A DNA stretch of 14,143 bases from DASUZB01 sp036377075 (GCA_036377075.1 DASUZB010000067.1:1-14143), one strand, 5' to 3'; numbered from the stretch's first letter, positions 6,371 to 13,028 are shown. A program made the numbers and translations. Notes: a model not told the origin generated them from the letters alone.

Positions 6371-7399
6371 ATGGCACGAACGGTGGCGCTGGTCGGCGCG
6401 CTCCACCCGGCCGCGCGGGGCCTGGCCCTCCGGCTCGAGGACGACCCGGAGGTCGAGCGCGTGCTCGGGCTCTCGGCGCAGGAGCCGCCCCTGCTCGGCC
6501 CCAAGTTCGAGTTCGTCAAGGCGGCGCCGGGCAGCGACCGCTTCCGCGCCGCCCTCGCCGAGGCCGACGCGGTCGTCCTGTTCCCGCTGCTCGAGGAGGG
6601 CGGGCGCGATCCCGGCCGGGCCCGGGCACTCGAGGTCGCCGAGCTGGCGCTGCGCGCCGCCGGTGGCGCGTCGACCGTGGTGCTGTGGTCCAGCGGCGTG
6701 GTGTACGGCGCCCACGCCCACAACCCGGTGCCGATCCAGGAGGGCCAGCCGCCGCGGCCGAACGAGGACTTCCCGGCCGCCAGCGTGCTCGCCGAGCTCG
6801 AGCGGGCGGTGCTCGACGGCGACGGCGGCGGTCGCACCGTGACCGTGCTGCGGGCGGGCGCCGTCTGGGCACCGTCGTGGGGAACCTTCCTCGGCCGGGC
6901 GCTGCAGGCGCCGGCGCTGGTCGCCGTGCGCGGCTACGACCCGCCGCTGCAGGCCCTCGACCCGGAGGACGCGACCGACGCGCTCGCCCTTGCCGTCCGC
7001 GGCGGGCTGTCCGGCACCTACAACGTCGCTCCGGCCGACTGGCTGCCGGCACGCGAAGCGGCCAGGGCGGCGGGCAGGCGGCGCCTGCAGCTGCCCGAGG
7101 CGGTCGCCTTCGCCACCGCCGAGCGGCTCAGGCGCCTCGGGGTCTCCCAGGCGGGGCCGGGGGAGCTGCGCTACCACATGCACCCGTGGGTGCTCGACTC
7201 GAGCCGGCTGCGCGCCGCCGGCTGGGCGCCCCGCCGCGGGACGGCCGAGGCCTTCGCCGCGGCGGCGCTGATGCCGTCCGACGGCGTCGCCGTCGGCGGC
7301 GTGCGTGTGCGCCGCAGCGACATCTACAAGGGTGCCGCCGCCGGCGTGGCGATGATCGCCACCCTCGCCCTGGTCCGGCGGCAGGCACGCCGCCGCTGA
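6371..7399 (+). CDS. Atypical NAD-dependent epimerase/dehydratase (SDR) family protein
   Basis: A 342-residue protein with the overall run of an extended SDR: first strand TVALVGA at the start, VVLFPLLEEGG, then STVVLWSSGVVYGAHAHNPV at 101-120 with the typical S-S-x-x-V-Y-G segment, LRAGAVWAP, and a C-terminal DSSRLRAAGWAPRRG. The dinucleotide loop is irregular (GALHPAARG instead of a Gly-rich TGxxGxxG), and the expected YxxxK is replaced by FPAAS at 134-138, so both the catalytic Tyr and Lys appear missing. The end (about 319-342) is a short hydrophobic stretch, GAAAGVAMIATLALV, followed by Arg-rich residues, perhaps a membrane association tail. The ATG at 6371 is set by AGAAGGGAAG at spacing 4; the frame remains open upstream, antisense to DUF2342. 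It may be a non-catalytic binding protein. Confidence 0.8.
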   Translation: MARTVALVGALHPAARGLALRLEDDPEVERVLGLSAQEPPLLGPKFEFVKAAPGSDRFRAALAEADAVVLFPLLEEGGRDPGRARALEVAELALRAAGGASTVVLWSSGVVYGAHAHNPVPIQEGQPPRPNEDFPAASVLAELERAVLDGDGGGRTVTVLRAGAVWAPSWGTFLGRALQAPALVAVRGYDPPLQALDPEDATDALALAVRGGLSGTYNVAPADWLPAREAARAAGRRRLQLPEAVAFATAERLRRLGVSQAGPGELRYHMHPWVLDSSRLRAAGWAPRRGTAEAFAAAALMPSDGVAVGGVRVRRSDIYKGAAAGVAMIATLALVRRQARRR

Positions 7400-7448
7400 G
7401 CGCCGCCTCCCGCGGCATCCCCACCGCACCAAGCGGGTAAGGAGGCAC

Positions 7449-7454
7449 TAGAAT
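7449..7454 (+). promoter_or_regulatory. -10 hexamer TAGAAT upstream of mreB
   Basis: TAGAAT is a close -10 match, 50 bp after the SDR stop. Transcription would start near 7461, exactly where an imperfect hairpin begins, and give a leader of about 130 bases before mreB. No convincing -35 lies 16-18 bp upstream. Confidence 0.5.
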
Positions 7455-7460
7455 CCCTCG

Positions 7461-7506
7461 GCGCACGCGAGCGGCGCCTCTCCCGCATGGCGCCGGCCGG
7501 GTGCGC
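7461..7506 (+). other. Two-part stem-loop at the 5' end of the predicted mreB leader
   Basis: Outer arms GCGCAC (7461-7466) and GTGCGC (7501-7506) pair, as do inner arms CGGCGCC (7472-7478) and GGCGCCG (7489-7495). A 5/5 internal loop separates them and the apical loop is 10 bases. The outer stem begins at the predicted first transcribed base. It may stabilise the mRNA or regulate translation; it has no U-tract and is not a standard terminator. Confidence 0.45.
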
Positions 7507-7545
7507 CGCCCGACGGTAGCGGTCCCGACCCCCCCGGAGGCCTCA

Positions 7546-7587
7546 GTGGCGCGCCCCACCCACCCCTCCACCCCAGGCGGGGGCTAG
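7546..7587 (+). CDS. 13-codon upstream ORF in the mreB leader
   Basis: GTG at 7546 follows a perfect GGAGG (7536-7540) at spacing 5 and encodes MARPTHPSTPGGG, ending at TAG 7585-7587. That stop is 5 bases before the GTG of mreB, whose own upstream region (GGCGGGGGCTAGCGGTC) is a weak ribosome site. The layout suggests that ribosomes finishing the mini-ORF restart on mreB. Both frames begin GTG-GC-C/G-CGC (MAR), so the mini-ORF may have arisen from a displaced start. The peptide itself need not have a function. Confidence 0.4.
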   Translation: MARPTHPSTPGGG

Positions 7588-7592
7588 CGGTC

Positions 7593-8603
7593 GTGGCCCG
7601 CGACGTCGCCATCGACCTGGGTACCGCCAACACCCTGGTCTACGTGCGTGGCAAGGGCGTCCAGCTCAACGTGCCGACGGTCATCGCCATCAACGAGCGC
7701 ACCGGCGACATCCTCGCCATGGGCGAGGAGGCCTACAACATGATCGGCCGCACGCCCGCGCACGTGGTGGCGGTGCGGCCGCTGCGCGGCGGCGCCATCT
7801 CCGACTTCGACACCACCGCCGGCCTCATCAGGCTGCTGCTGGAGCGCGTCGGCGCCGGGCGCATGGGCAAGCCGAGGATGGTCGTGTGCGTGCCGTCGGC
7901 GATCACCGGGGTGGAGCGCCGCGCGGTACACCAGGCCGCCATGCAGGCGGGAGCCAAGGCCGCCTACCTGATCGAGGAGCCCATGGCCGCAGCGATCGGC
8001 GCCGGCCTGCCGGTGCACGAGCCGGCCGGGAGCCTGGTGGTCGACGTCGGCGGGGGCACCACCGAGGTCGCCTGCATCTCGCTCGGCGGCATCGTCACCG
8101 CCAAGGCGATCCGCGTCGGCGGCTTCGACATGGACGCGGCCATCACCCAGTACGTCCGCCGCGAGTACGCCATCGCCATCGGCGAGCGCAGCGCCGAGGA
8201 ACTGAAGATGACCATCGGTTCCGCCAGCCCCCACCAGAGCGAGGCCCGGGCGCAGCTGCGCGGCCGCGAGCTGGCCACCGGGCTGCCCAAGACCATCATG
8301 GTCGGCAGCGACGAGGTCCGCGACGCGCTGGAGGACCCGGTCTCGCAGATCGTCCAGGCGGTGGTGGAGACCCTCTCCGAGGCGCCGCCGGAGCTCGCCA
8401 ACGACGTGCTCGACAAGGGCATCTTCCTCACCGGTGGGGCCAGCCTGCTGCCCGGCATGGCCGCCCGCATCGCCCAGGAGACCCAGGTCGCGGTCCACCT
8501 CACCGAGGCCCCGCTGGAGTGCGTCGTGCTCGGGGCCGGCCGCGCCGTCGAAGCCCTCGACGAGCTGGCGCCGTTGTTCGTCGACGCCGCCGTCGGCCGC
8601 TGA
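7593..8603 (+). CDS. mreB: MreB actin-like cell-shape protein
   Basis: A 336-residue protein, full length for MreB. The ATP-binding signature is complete: phosphate loop 1 IDLGTANTLVY (7-17), GEEAYNMIGRTP (44-55), PSAITGVERRAV (101-112), LIEEPMAAAIGAGLPV (126-141), phosphate loop 2 VVDVGGGTTEVACIS (149-163) and the adenosine motif FLTGGASLLPGM (278-289). MreB forms membrane-attached filaments that direct elongation-type peptidoglycan synthesis. The usual partners mreC and mreD are not adjacent; the neighbours are an SDR protein and a PDZ/Lon-like protease. The GTG start at 7593 gives the classic MARDVAIDLG beginning. Expression is probably shaped by the leader hairpin and the mini-ORF described separately. 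No key residue appears lost. Confidence 0.96.
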   Translation: MARDVAIDLGTANTLVYVRGKGVQLNVPTVIAINERTGDILAMGEEAYNMIGRTPAHVVAVRPLRGGAISDFDTTAGLIRLLLERVGAGRMGKPRMVVCVPSAITGVERRAVHQAAMQAGAKAAYLIEEPMAAAIGAGLPVHEPAGSLVVDVGGGTTEVACISLGGIVTAKAIRVGGFDMDAAITQYVRREYAIAIGERSAEELKMTIGSASPHQSEARAQLRGRELATGLPKTIMVGSDEVRDALEDPVSQIVQAVVETLSEAPPELANDVLDKGIFLTGGASLLPGMAARIAQETQVAVHLTEAPLECVVLGAGRAVEALDELAPLFVDAAVGR

Positions 8604-8659
8604 GCCGGCGCCGGGCGATAGGATGGGGCAGAGGCCGTCGGTAGGAGGACGGCGCCGGC
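8604..8659 (+). repeat. Perfect 10-bp inverted repeat between mreB and the PDZ protease gene
   Basis: GCCGGCGCCG (8604-8613) begins right after the mreB stop, and its exact reverse complement CGGCGCCGGC (8650-8659) ends one base before the GTG at 8661. The 36-base loop contains a TAGGAT hexamer (8619-8624) and the AGGAGG ribosome site (8643-8648). As RNA the 3' arm would fill the space between this ribosome site and the GTG. There is no U-run. It could be an mRNA-processing or stability element, or a switch between two start codons. Confidence 0.6.
8619..8624 (+). promoter_or_regulatory. -10-like TAGGAT before the PDZ protease gene
   Basis: This is the same hexamer as before nfeD, here in the loop of the intergenic inverted repeat. 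A transcript starting near 8631 would lack the 5' arm, so the hairpin would form only in mRNA reading through from mreB. No -35 is visible. Confidence 0.4.
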
Positions 8660-8660
8660 G

Positions 8661-9689
8661 GTGGGAGGTCTGGTGCAACAGCGCGTCACCACCGGGATCG
8701 GTGCGGTCCTGCTGGTGGGGATCGTCCTGGCGCTCAACTTCTACCGCCTGCCGGTGGTGGCGCTCTCACCCGGGCCGGCCGAGGACGTCCTGTCCAGGGT
8801 CAAGGTCACCGGCAGCACCCCGGTGTACGAGTCCAAGGGCGACCTCTACCTCACCTCCGTCGGCATCGACGACGACGTGCGCTTCTACGAGGCGCTGCTC
8901 GACCTCGCCAACCACGACGTGCAGATGCTGCCGCGGGCCGACCTGTACCCCGGCAACGAGAGCCCGCAGGAGATCGACCGGCAGAACACGATCGACATGG
9001 ACACCTCCAAGGTGAACGCGACCGTGGTCGCGCTGCGCGAGCTCGGCTACAAGATCGAGCCGACGGGCACCCAGGTCCAGGAGGTGGGCAGCGACGTCCC
9101 GGCCGCCGGCAAGCTGCGGGTGGCCGACGAGATCCTGCGCGTCGACGGCCACAAGGTGCGCAGCACCAAGGAGGTGCGCGCGGCGATCTCCAAGCACCAC
9201 CCGGGCGACAAGGTGACCCTCCGCATCCGCAGGGACCACGCCGACCTGGACGTCACCGTCGGCACCCGCGCCTCCGGCGACGACCCCGGCCGCGCCCAGA
9301 TCGGCGTGGTGCTCCGCGAGCTGTTCGACCACCTCCCGGTCGACGTGAAGATCGACACCGAGGGCATCGGCGGGCCGTCGGCGGGCCTGATGTTCACCCT
9401 GTCGATCATCGACAAGCTCACCAAGGAGGACCTCACCGGCGGCCGCCGCATCGCCGGCACCGGGGAGATCCTCCTCGACGGCCAGGTCGGCCGCATCGGC
9501 GGCATCGGCGAGAAGCTGGTCGCCGCCAGGCGCCAGGGCGCCACCGTCTTCCTCGTCCCCGAGGGCAACTGCGACGAGGCCAGGCACGCCGCGCCCGATG
9601 GCCTCCACCTCGTCAAGGTGGCCACCCTGCAGGACGCGCTCACCTACCTGCGCCAGCCGTCCACCTCGGCGGACGGGCCGAGCTGCTGA
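8661..9689 (+). CDS. Membrane-anchored PDZ/Lon-like (S16) serine protease, YlbL-type
   Basis: A 342-residue protein with one N-terminal membrane helix (about 11-28, IGAVLLVGIVLALNFYRL), then the family hallmark LPVVALSPGPAEDV, a PDZ domain around 140-205 (KLRVADEILRVDGHKVRSTK) and a C-terminal Lon-type protease domain. Ser240 in EGIGGPSAGLMF and Lys285 in RIGGIGEKLVAARRQGA form the expected Ser-Lys dyad. The protease domain should face outside the membrane; Rv3194c and YlbL have this architecture. Two GTG starts compete: 8661 (AGGAGG at a long spacing of 12, with a hairpin arm between) and 8673 (GGGAGG at a short spacing of 4). Gene order PDZ protease then UPF0182 is conserved in Mycobacterium. 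Confidence 0.92.
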   Translation: MGGLVQQRVTTGIGAVLLVGIVLALNFYRLPVVALSPGPAEDVLSRVKVTGSTPVYESKGDLYLTSVGIDDDVRFYEALLDLANHDVQMLPRADLYPGNESPQEIDRQNTIDMDTSKVNATVVALRELGYKIEPTGTQVQEVGSDVPAAGKLRVADEILRVDGHKVRSTKEVRAAISKHHPGDKVTLRIRRDHADLDVTVGTRASGDDPGRAQIGVVLRELFDHLPVDVKIDTEGIGGPSAGLMFTLSIIDKLTKEDLTGGRRIAGTGEILLDGQVGRIGGIGEKLVAARRQGATVFLVPEGNCDEARHAAPDGLHLVKVATLQDALTYLRQPSTSADGPSC

Positions 9690-9770
9690 TCAGCGCGACG
9701 ACCCACCGGTCATCGCCAGGGCCAGCGCCGCCAGCAGCAACACCACGGCCAGCAGCAGCACCATCGCCAT
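9690..9770 (-). CDS. 26-residue single-helix membrane peptide
   Basis: On the minus strand an ATG at 9768-9770 follows GAGG at spacing 7 and encodes MAMVLLLAVVLLLAALALAM, then TGGSSR and a stop at 9690-9692. Almost the whole peptide is one hydrophobic helix with a polar C-terminal end, a shape common among small bacterial membrane proteins. Its stop codon abuts that of the PDZ protease (9687-9689). The frame is open further upstream and Arg-rich (RPWRRRPRRGNRGAL), but no ATG or GTG with a ribosome site is there. Hydrophobic frames can occur by chance opposite CAG-rich DNA, and this stretch is rich in GCC/CAGCAG, so the call is tentative. Confidence 0.4.
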   Translation of the reverse strand: MAMVLLLAVVLLLAALALAMTGGSSR

Positions 9771-9982
9771 CAAGGCACCTCGATTTCCGCGGCGCGGACG
9801 CCGCCTCCACGGTCGGGCGCCGGCCCCGACCCCCCCGTCCCCCCCGAGCCTCCGGGGGCTACCGCTTCGCTCCTCGAGCCTCCGGACCCCGTGCGAGAGG
9901 TGTGATCCTCCAGGCGTCGGCGACCACCGGAAAGGTACGGGTGGATCGCGGCGCCGGTGCCCTCTCGCAGGCGCTGGCGGCG
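9771..9982. other. Intergenic stretch with short repeats and a hairpin
   Basis: No gene is convincing here. There are C-runs (about 9829-9845), a 6-bp hairpin CCCCCG-AGCCTC-CGGGGG (9841-9858), and a direct repeat CGAGCCTCCGG at 9845-9855 and 9875-9885. The right end is the promoter region of the UPF0182 gene. Confidence 0.5.
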
Positions 9983-9991
9983 TGCTAGGGT
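9983..9991 (+). promoter_or_regulatory. Extended -10 TGCTAGGGT for the UPF0182 gene
   Basis: TG-C-TAGGGT (hexamer 9986-9991) resembles the TGCTACGGT box before the tRNA. It ends 7 bases before the GTG at 9999, so transcription would begin at or next to the start codon. This supports a leaderless mRNA, although AGGG at 9987-9990 could act as a weak ribosome site on a longer transcript. Confidence 0.5.
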
Positions 9992-9998
9992 CTGGGTC

Positions 9999-12860
9999 GT
10001 GGTCGCAGCCAGACGTCCCCCCCGCCGCTGGACGCTTGCCGTCCTGCTGCTGGCGTTCGTGCTGCTCGCCGCGATCGGCAGCATCACCCGCTTCTACACC
10101 GACCTCCTCTGGTTCCGGGAGGTCGACAAGGCCCAGGTGTTCTGGGGGCAGATCGCCGCCAAGCTGACCCTCGGCCTGCTCGCCGGCGTCGGCACCGCGA
10201 TCGTGATCGGGGCGAACCTGTGGCTGGTCGAGCGGCTCTCGCCCCGCTACGGCCTGGCCGTCGTCGGGCGCCCCCAGGTCGACCGCTACCGCGCCATCCT
10301 GGGCCCCTACCTCCGGCCGCTCCGCATCGGCGTCGCCGCCTTCCTGGGACTGGTGACCGGCCTGCAGTCCGCCGGCCTGTGGCAGAGCTTCCTGCTGTGG
10401 CGCAACTCCGTGCCGTTCCACCAGTCCGACGCCCAGTTCGGGCGCGACATCAGCTTCTATGTCTTCGAGCTGCCGTTCCAGCGGGCCGTATTCGGCTGGC
10501 TGTTCAGCACCCTGGTGCTGGCCACCCTGCTGTCGGCCGCCGGCCACTACCTGCTCGGCGGCATCCGCCCCCAGGCCACCAGCGACCGGGTCGCCCCCCA
10601 GGTCCAGGCCCACCTCTCGATCCTGGTCGGGCTGATCGTCGCCCTCAAGGCCTGGGGCTACTGGCTCGACCAGTTCCAGCTTGTCTACTCCACCCGCGGC
10701 GTCGTCGTCGGCGCCTCCTACACCGACGTGCACGCGCAGCTTCCCGCCCTGCGGCTGCTGTTCTTCGTGGCGATCATCTGCGCCGGGCTGTTCTTCTGGG
10801 GCGCCCGCACCCGTGGGCTGGCCTTCCCGGTCGCCGGGATCGTGCTGCTCGGCCTGACCTCCATCCTGGTCGGCGGCGTCTACCCCGGCATCGTGCAGCG
10901 CTTCAGCGTCGAGCCCCAGGAGCTGCGCCGTGAGCGCCCCTACATCGCGCGCAACATCGACGCCACCCGCAAGGCCTTCGGCCTCGACGCCGTCCAGGGC
11001 AAGTCCTTCCCGGCGGCCACCAACCTGAAGGCCGGCGACCTCGACGAGAACAAGGACACGATCAGCAACATCCGCCTCTGGGACCCGGACGTGCTGCAGC
11101 CGGCCGTCCGCAACCTTCAGGCGATCGCCAACTACTACTCGTTCAGCGACGTCGACGTCGACCGCTACCCGGTCGACAAGGACCTGCGCCAGGTGATGAT
11201 CGCGACCCGCGAGGTCGACTCGAACCTGCTCTCGCAGCAGGCCAAGACCTGGCAGAACCTTCACCTCGGCTACACCCACGGCTTCGGGGTGGTCGCCACC
11301 AAGGTGAACGACGCCGTCCTGCAGGGGCAGCCCGACTTCATCGACTCCAACTTCGACATCACGAACGCCCCCATCCCGGTCACCCAGCCGCGCGTCTACT
11401 TCTCGGAGCCGCCGGTGAACTCCCCGTCCTACGTGGTGGTGGGCACCAAGCAGGCCGAGATCGACCGCCCCTCGTCGGGCGGCGGCGAGACGCCGGCGAC
11501 CACCACCTACGAGGGCCGCGGCGGCATCCGCATGTCCAGCCTGCTGCGCCGGCTCGCCTTCGCCCTGCGCTTCCGCGAGTTCAACCTGCTGATCTCCGGC
11601 AACATCACGCCGCAGTCGCGGCTGATCTTCAACCGCGACATCCGCGACCGGGTCGAGAAGGTTGCGCCGTTCCTGCAGTGGGACGGCGACCCCTACACGG
11701 TGGTGGTCGACGGGCGCATCAAGTTCGTCCGTGACGGCTACACCACCAGCGACCGCTACCCGTACTCGCAGCGCATCCCGCTCGAGGACGCGGCGCGGCG
11801 GACCGACGCGGGCACCGGCGTGTCCGGCTCGGGCAACTACATCCGCAACTCGGTCAAGGCGGTGGTGGATGCCTACGACGGCTCGGTCACCCTCTACGCC
11901 TTCGACGACAGCGACCCGATCCTGCAGGCCTGGCGCAACGCCTTCCCGGACCTGTTCGCCCCCAAGGACCAGATCCCGCAGTCGCTGGCGCAGCACTTCC
12001 GCTTCCCCGAGGACCTGTTCTCGATCCAGACCGACCGCTTCGCCTCCTACCACGTGACCGACGCGGACGACTTCTACTCGCGCGAGGACTTCTGGGCGCT
12101 TCCCGGCGACCGCTCCGGCGAGATCCGCCAGGGCGGCACCAGCCTGATCCCCGGCGAGCAGGTCAAGATGCGGCCCTACTACCTGCTGACCAAGCTGCCG
12201 GGAGAGGAGAAGCTCGGCTTCCACCTGGTGATGCCGTTCACCCCGAACGGCAAGGAGAACATGATCTCCTACATGGCGGCGGGCTCCGACCCCGACAACT
12301 ACGGGCGCGTCACCCTGTTCACCCTCGACCGCAGCAAGACGGTGTTCGGCCCCACCCAGGTGAACGCGCGCATCCTCGCCAACCGGGAGATCTCCTCGCT
12401 GGTCTCCCTGCTCAACCGCGAGGGCTCCAAGGTCATCCTCGGCAACCTGCTGATCGTCCCGGTCAAGGACTCGCTGCTGTACGTCCAGCCGCTGTTCGTC
12501 CAAACCTCCGCGGAGAACTCGTTCCCGCTGCTCACCAACGTGGCGGTCTTCTACAACGACCGCGTCGGCTTCGCCGACGACCTCAACGGCGCCCTCGGCG
12601 AGGTGATCTCCGGCGCGGGCCAGCCAGCGCCTTCCGAGGAGACCACCACGCCGCCCGCCAGCAACGACGTGCAGCGCCTGCTGCAGCAGGCCGACCAGGA
12701 GTTCAAGGCCGGCCAGGAGGCTTTGAAGACCGGCAACCTGGCCGAATACCAGCGCCACATCAACCAGGCCGGCAAGCTCATCGAGCAGGCGATCGAAGCC
12801 GGTTCGAAGAAAGCCGCGGCCGCCGGCGCAACCACCACGACCACCCCACCAGGCGGCTGA
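9999..12860 (+). CDS. UPF0182 family large membrane protein
   Basis: A 953-residue protein of the UPF0182/COG1615 family (Rv3193c-like, function unknown). The N-terminal third holds seven membrane helices at about 12-32, 56-77, 109-128, 163-187, 205-224, 250-268 and 274-298. The loop ITRFYTDLLWFREVDKAQVF after the first helix and FGRDISFYVFELPFQRAVF are family hallmarks. The large soluble part follows (RNIDATRKAFGLD, NIRLWD, PRVYFSEPP, and later MPFTPNGKENMISYMAAGSD), probably outside the cell. The C-terminus has a helical segment (LLQQADQEFKAGQEALKTGN) and a Thr/Pro tail. I prefer GTG 9999 to the in-frame GTG 9957, because the -10 box TAGGGT lies between them. The tRNA promoter begins 10 bp after the stop. 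Confidence 0.95.
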   Translation: MVAARRPPRRWTLAVLLLAFVLLAAIGSITRFYTDLLWFREVDKAQVFWGQIAAKLTLGLLAGVGTAIVIGANLWLVERLSPRYGLAVVGRPQVDRYRAILGPYLRPLRIGVAAFLGLVTGLQSAGLWQSFLLWRNSVPFHQSDAQFGRDISFYVFELPFQRAVFGWLFSTLVLATLLSAAGHYLLGGIRPQATSDRVAPQVQAHLSILVGLIVALKAWGYWLDQFQLVYSTRGVVVGASYTDVHAQLPALRLLFFVAIICAGLFFWGARTRGLAFPVAGIVLLGLTSILVGGVYPGIVQRFSVEPQELRRERPYIARNIDATRKAFGLDAVQGKSFPAATNLKAGDLDENKDTISNIRLWDPDVLQPAVRNLQAIANYYSFSDVDVDRYPVDKDLRQVMIATREVDSNLLSQQAKTWQNLHLGYTHGFGVVATKVNDAVLQGQPDFIDSNFDITNAPIPVTQPRVYFSEPPVNSPSYVVVGTKQAEIDRPSSGGGETPATTTYEGRGGIRMSSLLRRLAFALRFREFNLLISGNITPQSRLIFNRDIRDRVEKVAPFLQWDGDPYTVVVDGRIKFVRDGYTTSDRYPYSQRIPLEDAARRTDAGTGVSGSGNYIRNSVKAVVDAYDGSVTLYAFDDSDPILQAWRNAFPDLFAPKDQIPQSLAQHFRFPEDLFSIQTDRFASYHVTDADDFYSREDFWALPGDRSGEIRQGGTSLIPGEQVKMRPYYLLTKLPGEEKLGFHLVMPFTPNGKENMISYMAAGSDPDNYGRVTLFTLDRSKTVFGPTQVNARILANREISSLVSLLNREGSKVILGNLLIVPVKDSLLYVQPLFVQTSAENSFPLLTNVAVFYNDRVGFADDLNGALGEVISGAGQPAPSEETTTPPASNDVQRLLQQADQEFKAGQEALKTGNLAEYQRHINQAGKLIEQAIEAGSKKAAAAGATTTTTPPGG

Positions 12861-12870
12861 CCAATTCGCG

Positions 12871-12900
12871 TTGCGAGGCCGCTTCGCGCTGTGCTACGGT
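12871..12900 (+). promoter_or_regulatory. Promoter of the initiator tRNA gene
   Basis: -35-like TTGCGA (12871-12876), an 18-bp spacer and extended -10 TG-C-TACGGT (hexamer 12895-12900). The mature tRNA begins 12 bases after the -10. The position right after the UPF0182 stop shows that the tRNA is transcribed on its own. Confidence 0.7.
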
Positions 12901-12912
12901 GCGCTCCCGCAG

Positions 12913-12989
12913 CGCGGGGTGGAGCAGTCTGGTAGCTCGCTGGGCTCATAACCCAGAGGTCGAGGGTTCAAATCCCTCCCCCGCCACCA
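12913..12989 (+). tRNA. Initiator tRNA-fMet (anticodon CAT)
   Basis: A 77-base gene that folds fully. The acceptor begins CGCGGGG and returns as CCCCGC followed by C72, A73 and an encoded CCA. The D arm is GGAGC...GCTC with the A11:T24 pair, and the anticodon arm is CTGGG-CTCATAA-CCCAG with CAT at 12947-12949. The T arm is GAGGG-TTCAAAT-CCCTC. Three hallmarks mark it as initiator and not elongator: no pair between C1 and C72, three G:C pairs at the base of the anticodon loop, and a purine-11/pyrimidine-24 pair. It has its own promoter and a hairpin after it. Confidence 0.97.
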
Positions 12990-12998
12990 CTTGCCACC

Positions 12999-13028
12999 AG
13001 GGCGTTCGCTCACCAGGGCGAACGCCCT
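12999..13028 (+). terminator. Hairpin terminator after tRNA-fMet
   Basis: AGGGCGTTCGC (12999-13009) and its exact complement GCGAACGCCCT (13018-13028) form an 11-bp stem with an 8-base loop. Partly paired flanks (CCACC/GGTTGG) can extend it. Only a short T-containing tail (TCTGGTTGG) follows, as is common for GC-rich actinobacterial terminators. It begins 10 bases after the tRNA. Confidence 0.65.

Noticed and set aside
6257..7432. Upstream extension of the DUF2342 frame through the SDR gene on the opposite strand
   Set aside because: The recognisable protein starts at MSEFSGGADFF (6256). The upstream part is the antisense of the SDR coding sequence and shows no domain.
9957..9998. Earlier GTG start of UPF0182 at 9957
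   Set aside because: It lies upstream of the TAGGGT -10 box, has no ribosome site, and adds only an Arg-rich stretch; GTG 9999 fits the box and the family start better.
9690..12758. A 1022-codon open frame on the minus strand opposite UPF0182
   Set aside because: Its translation is rich in Val, Gly, Asp, Gln and His without domains, typical of the antisense of a GC-rich gene. UPF0182 on the plus strand has clear family motifs. Only the last 26 codons (9690-9770), which lie outside UPF0182, were kept as a small gene candidate.
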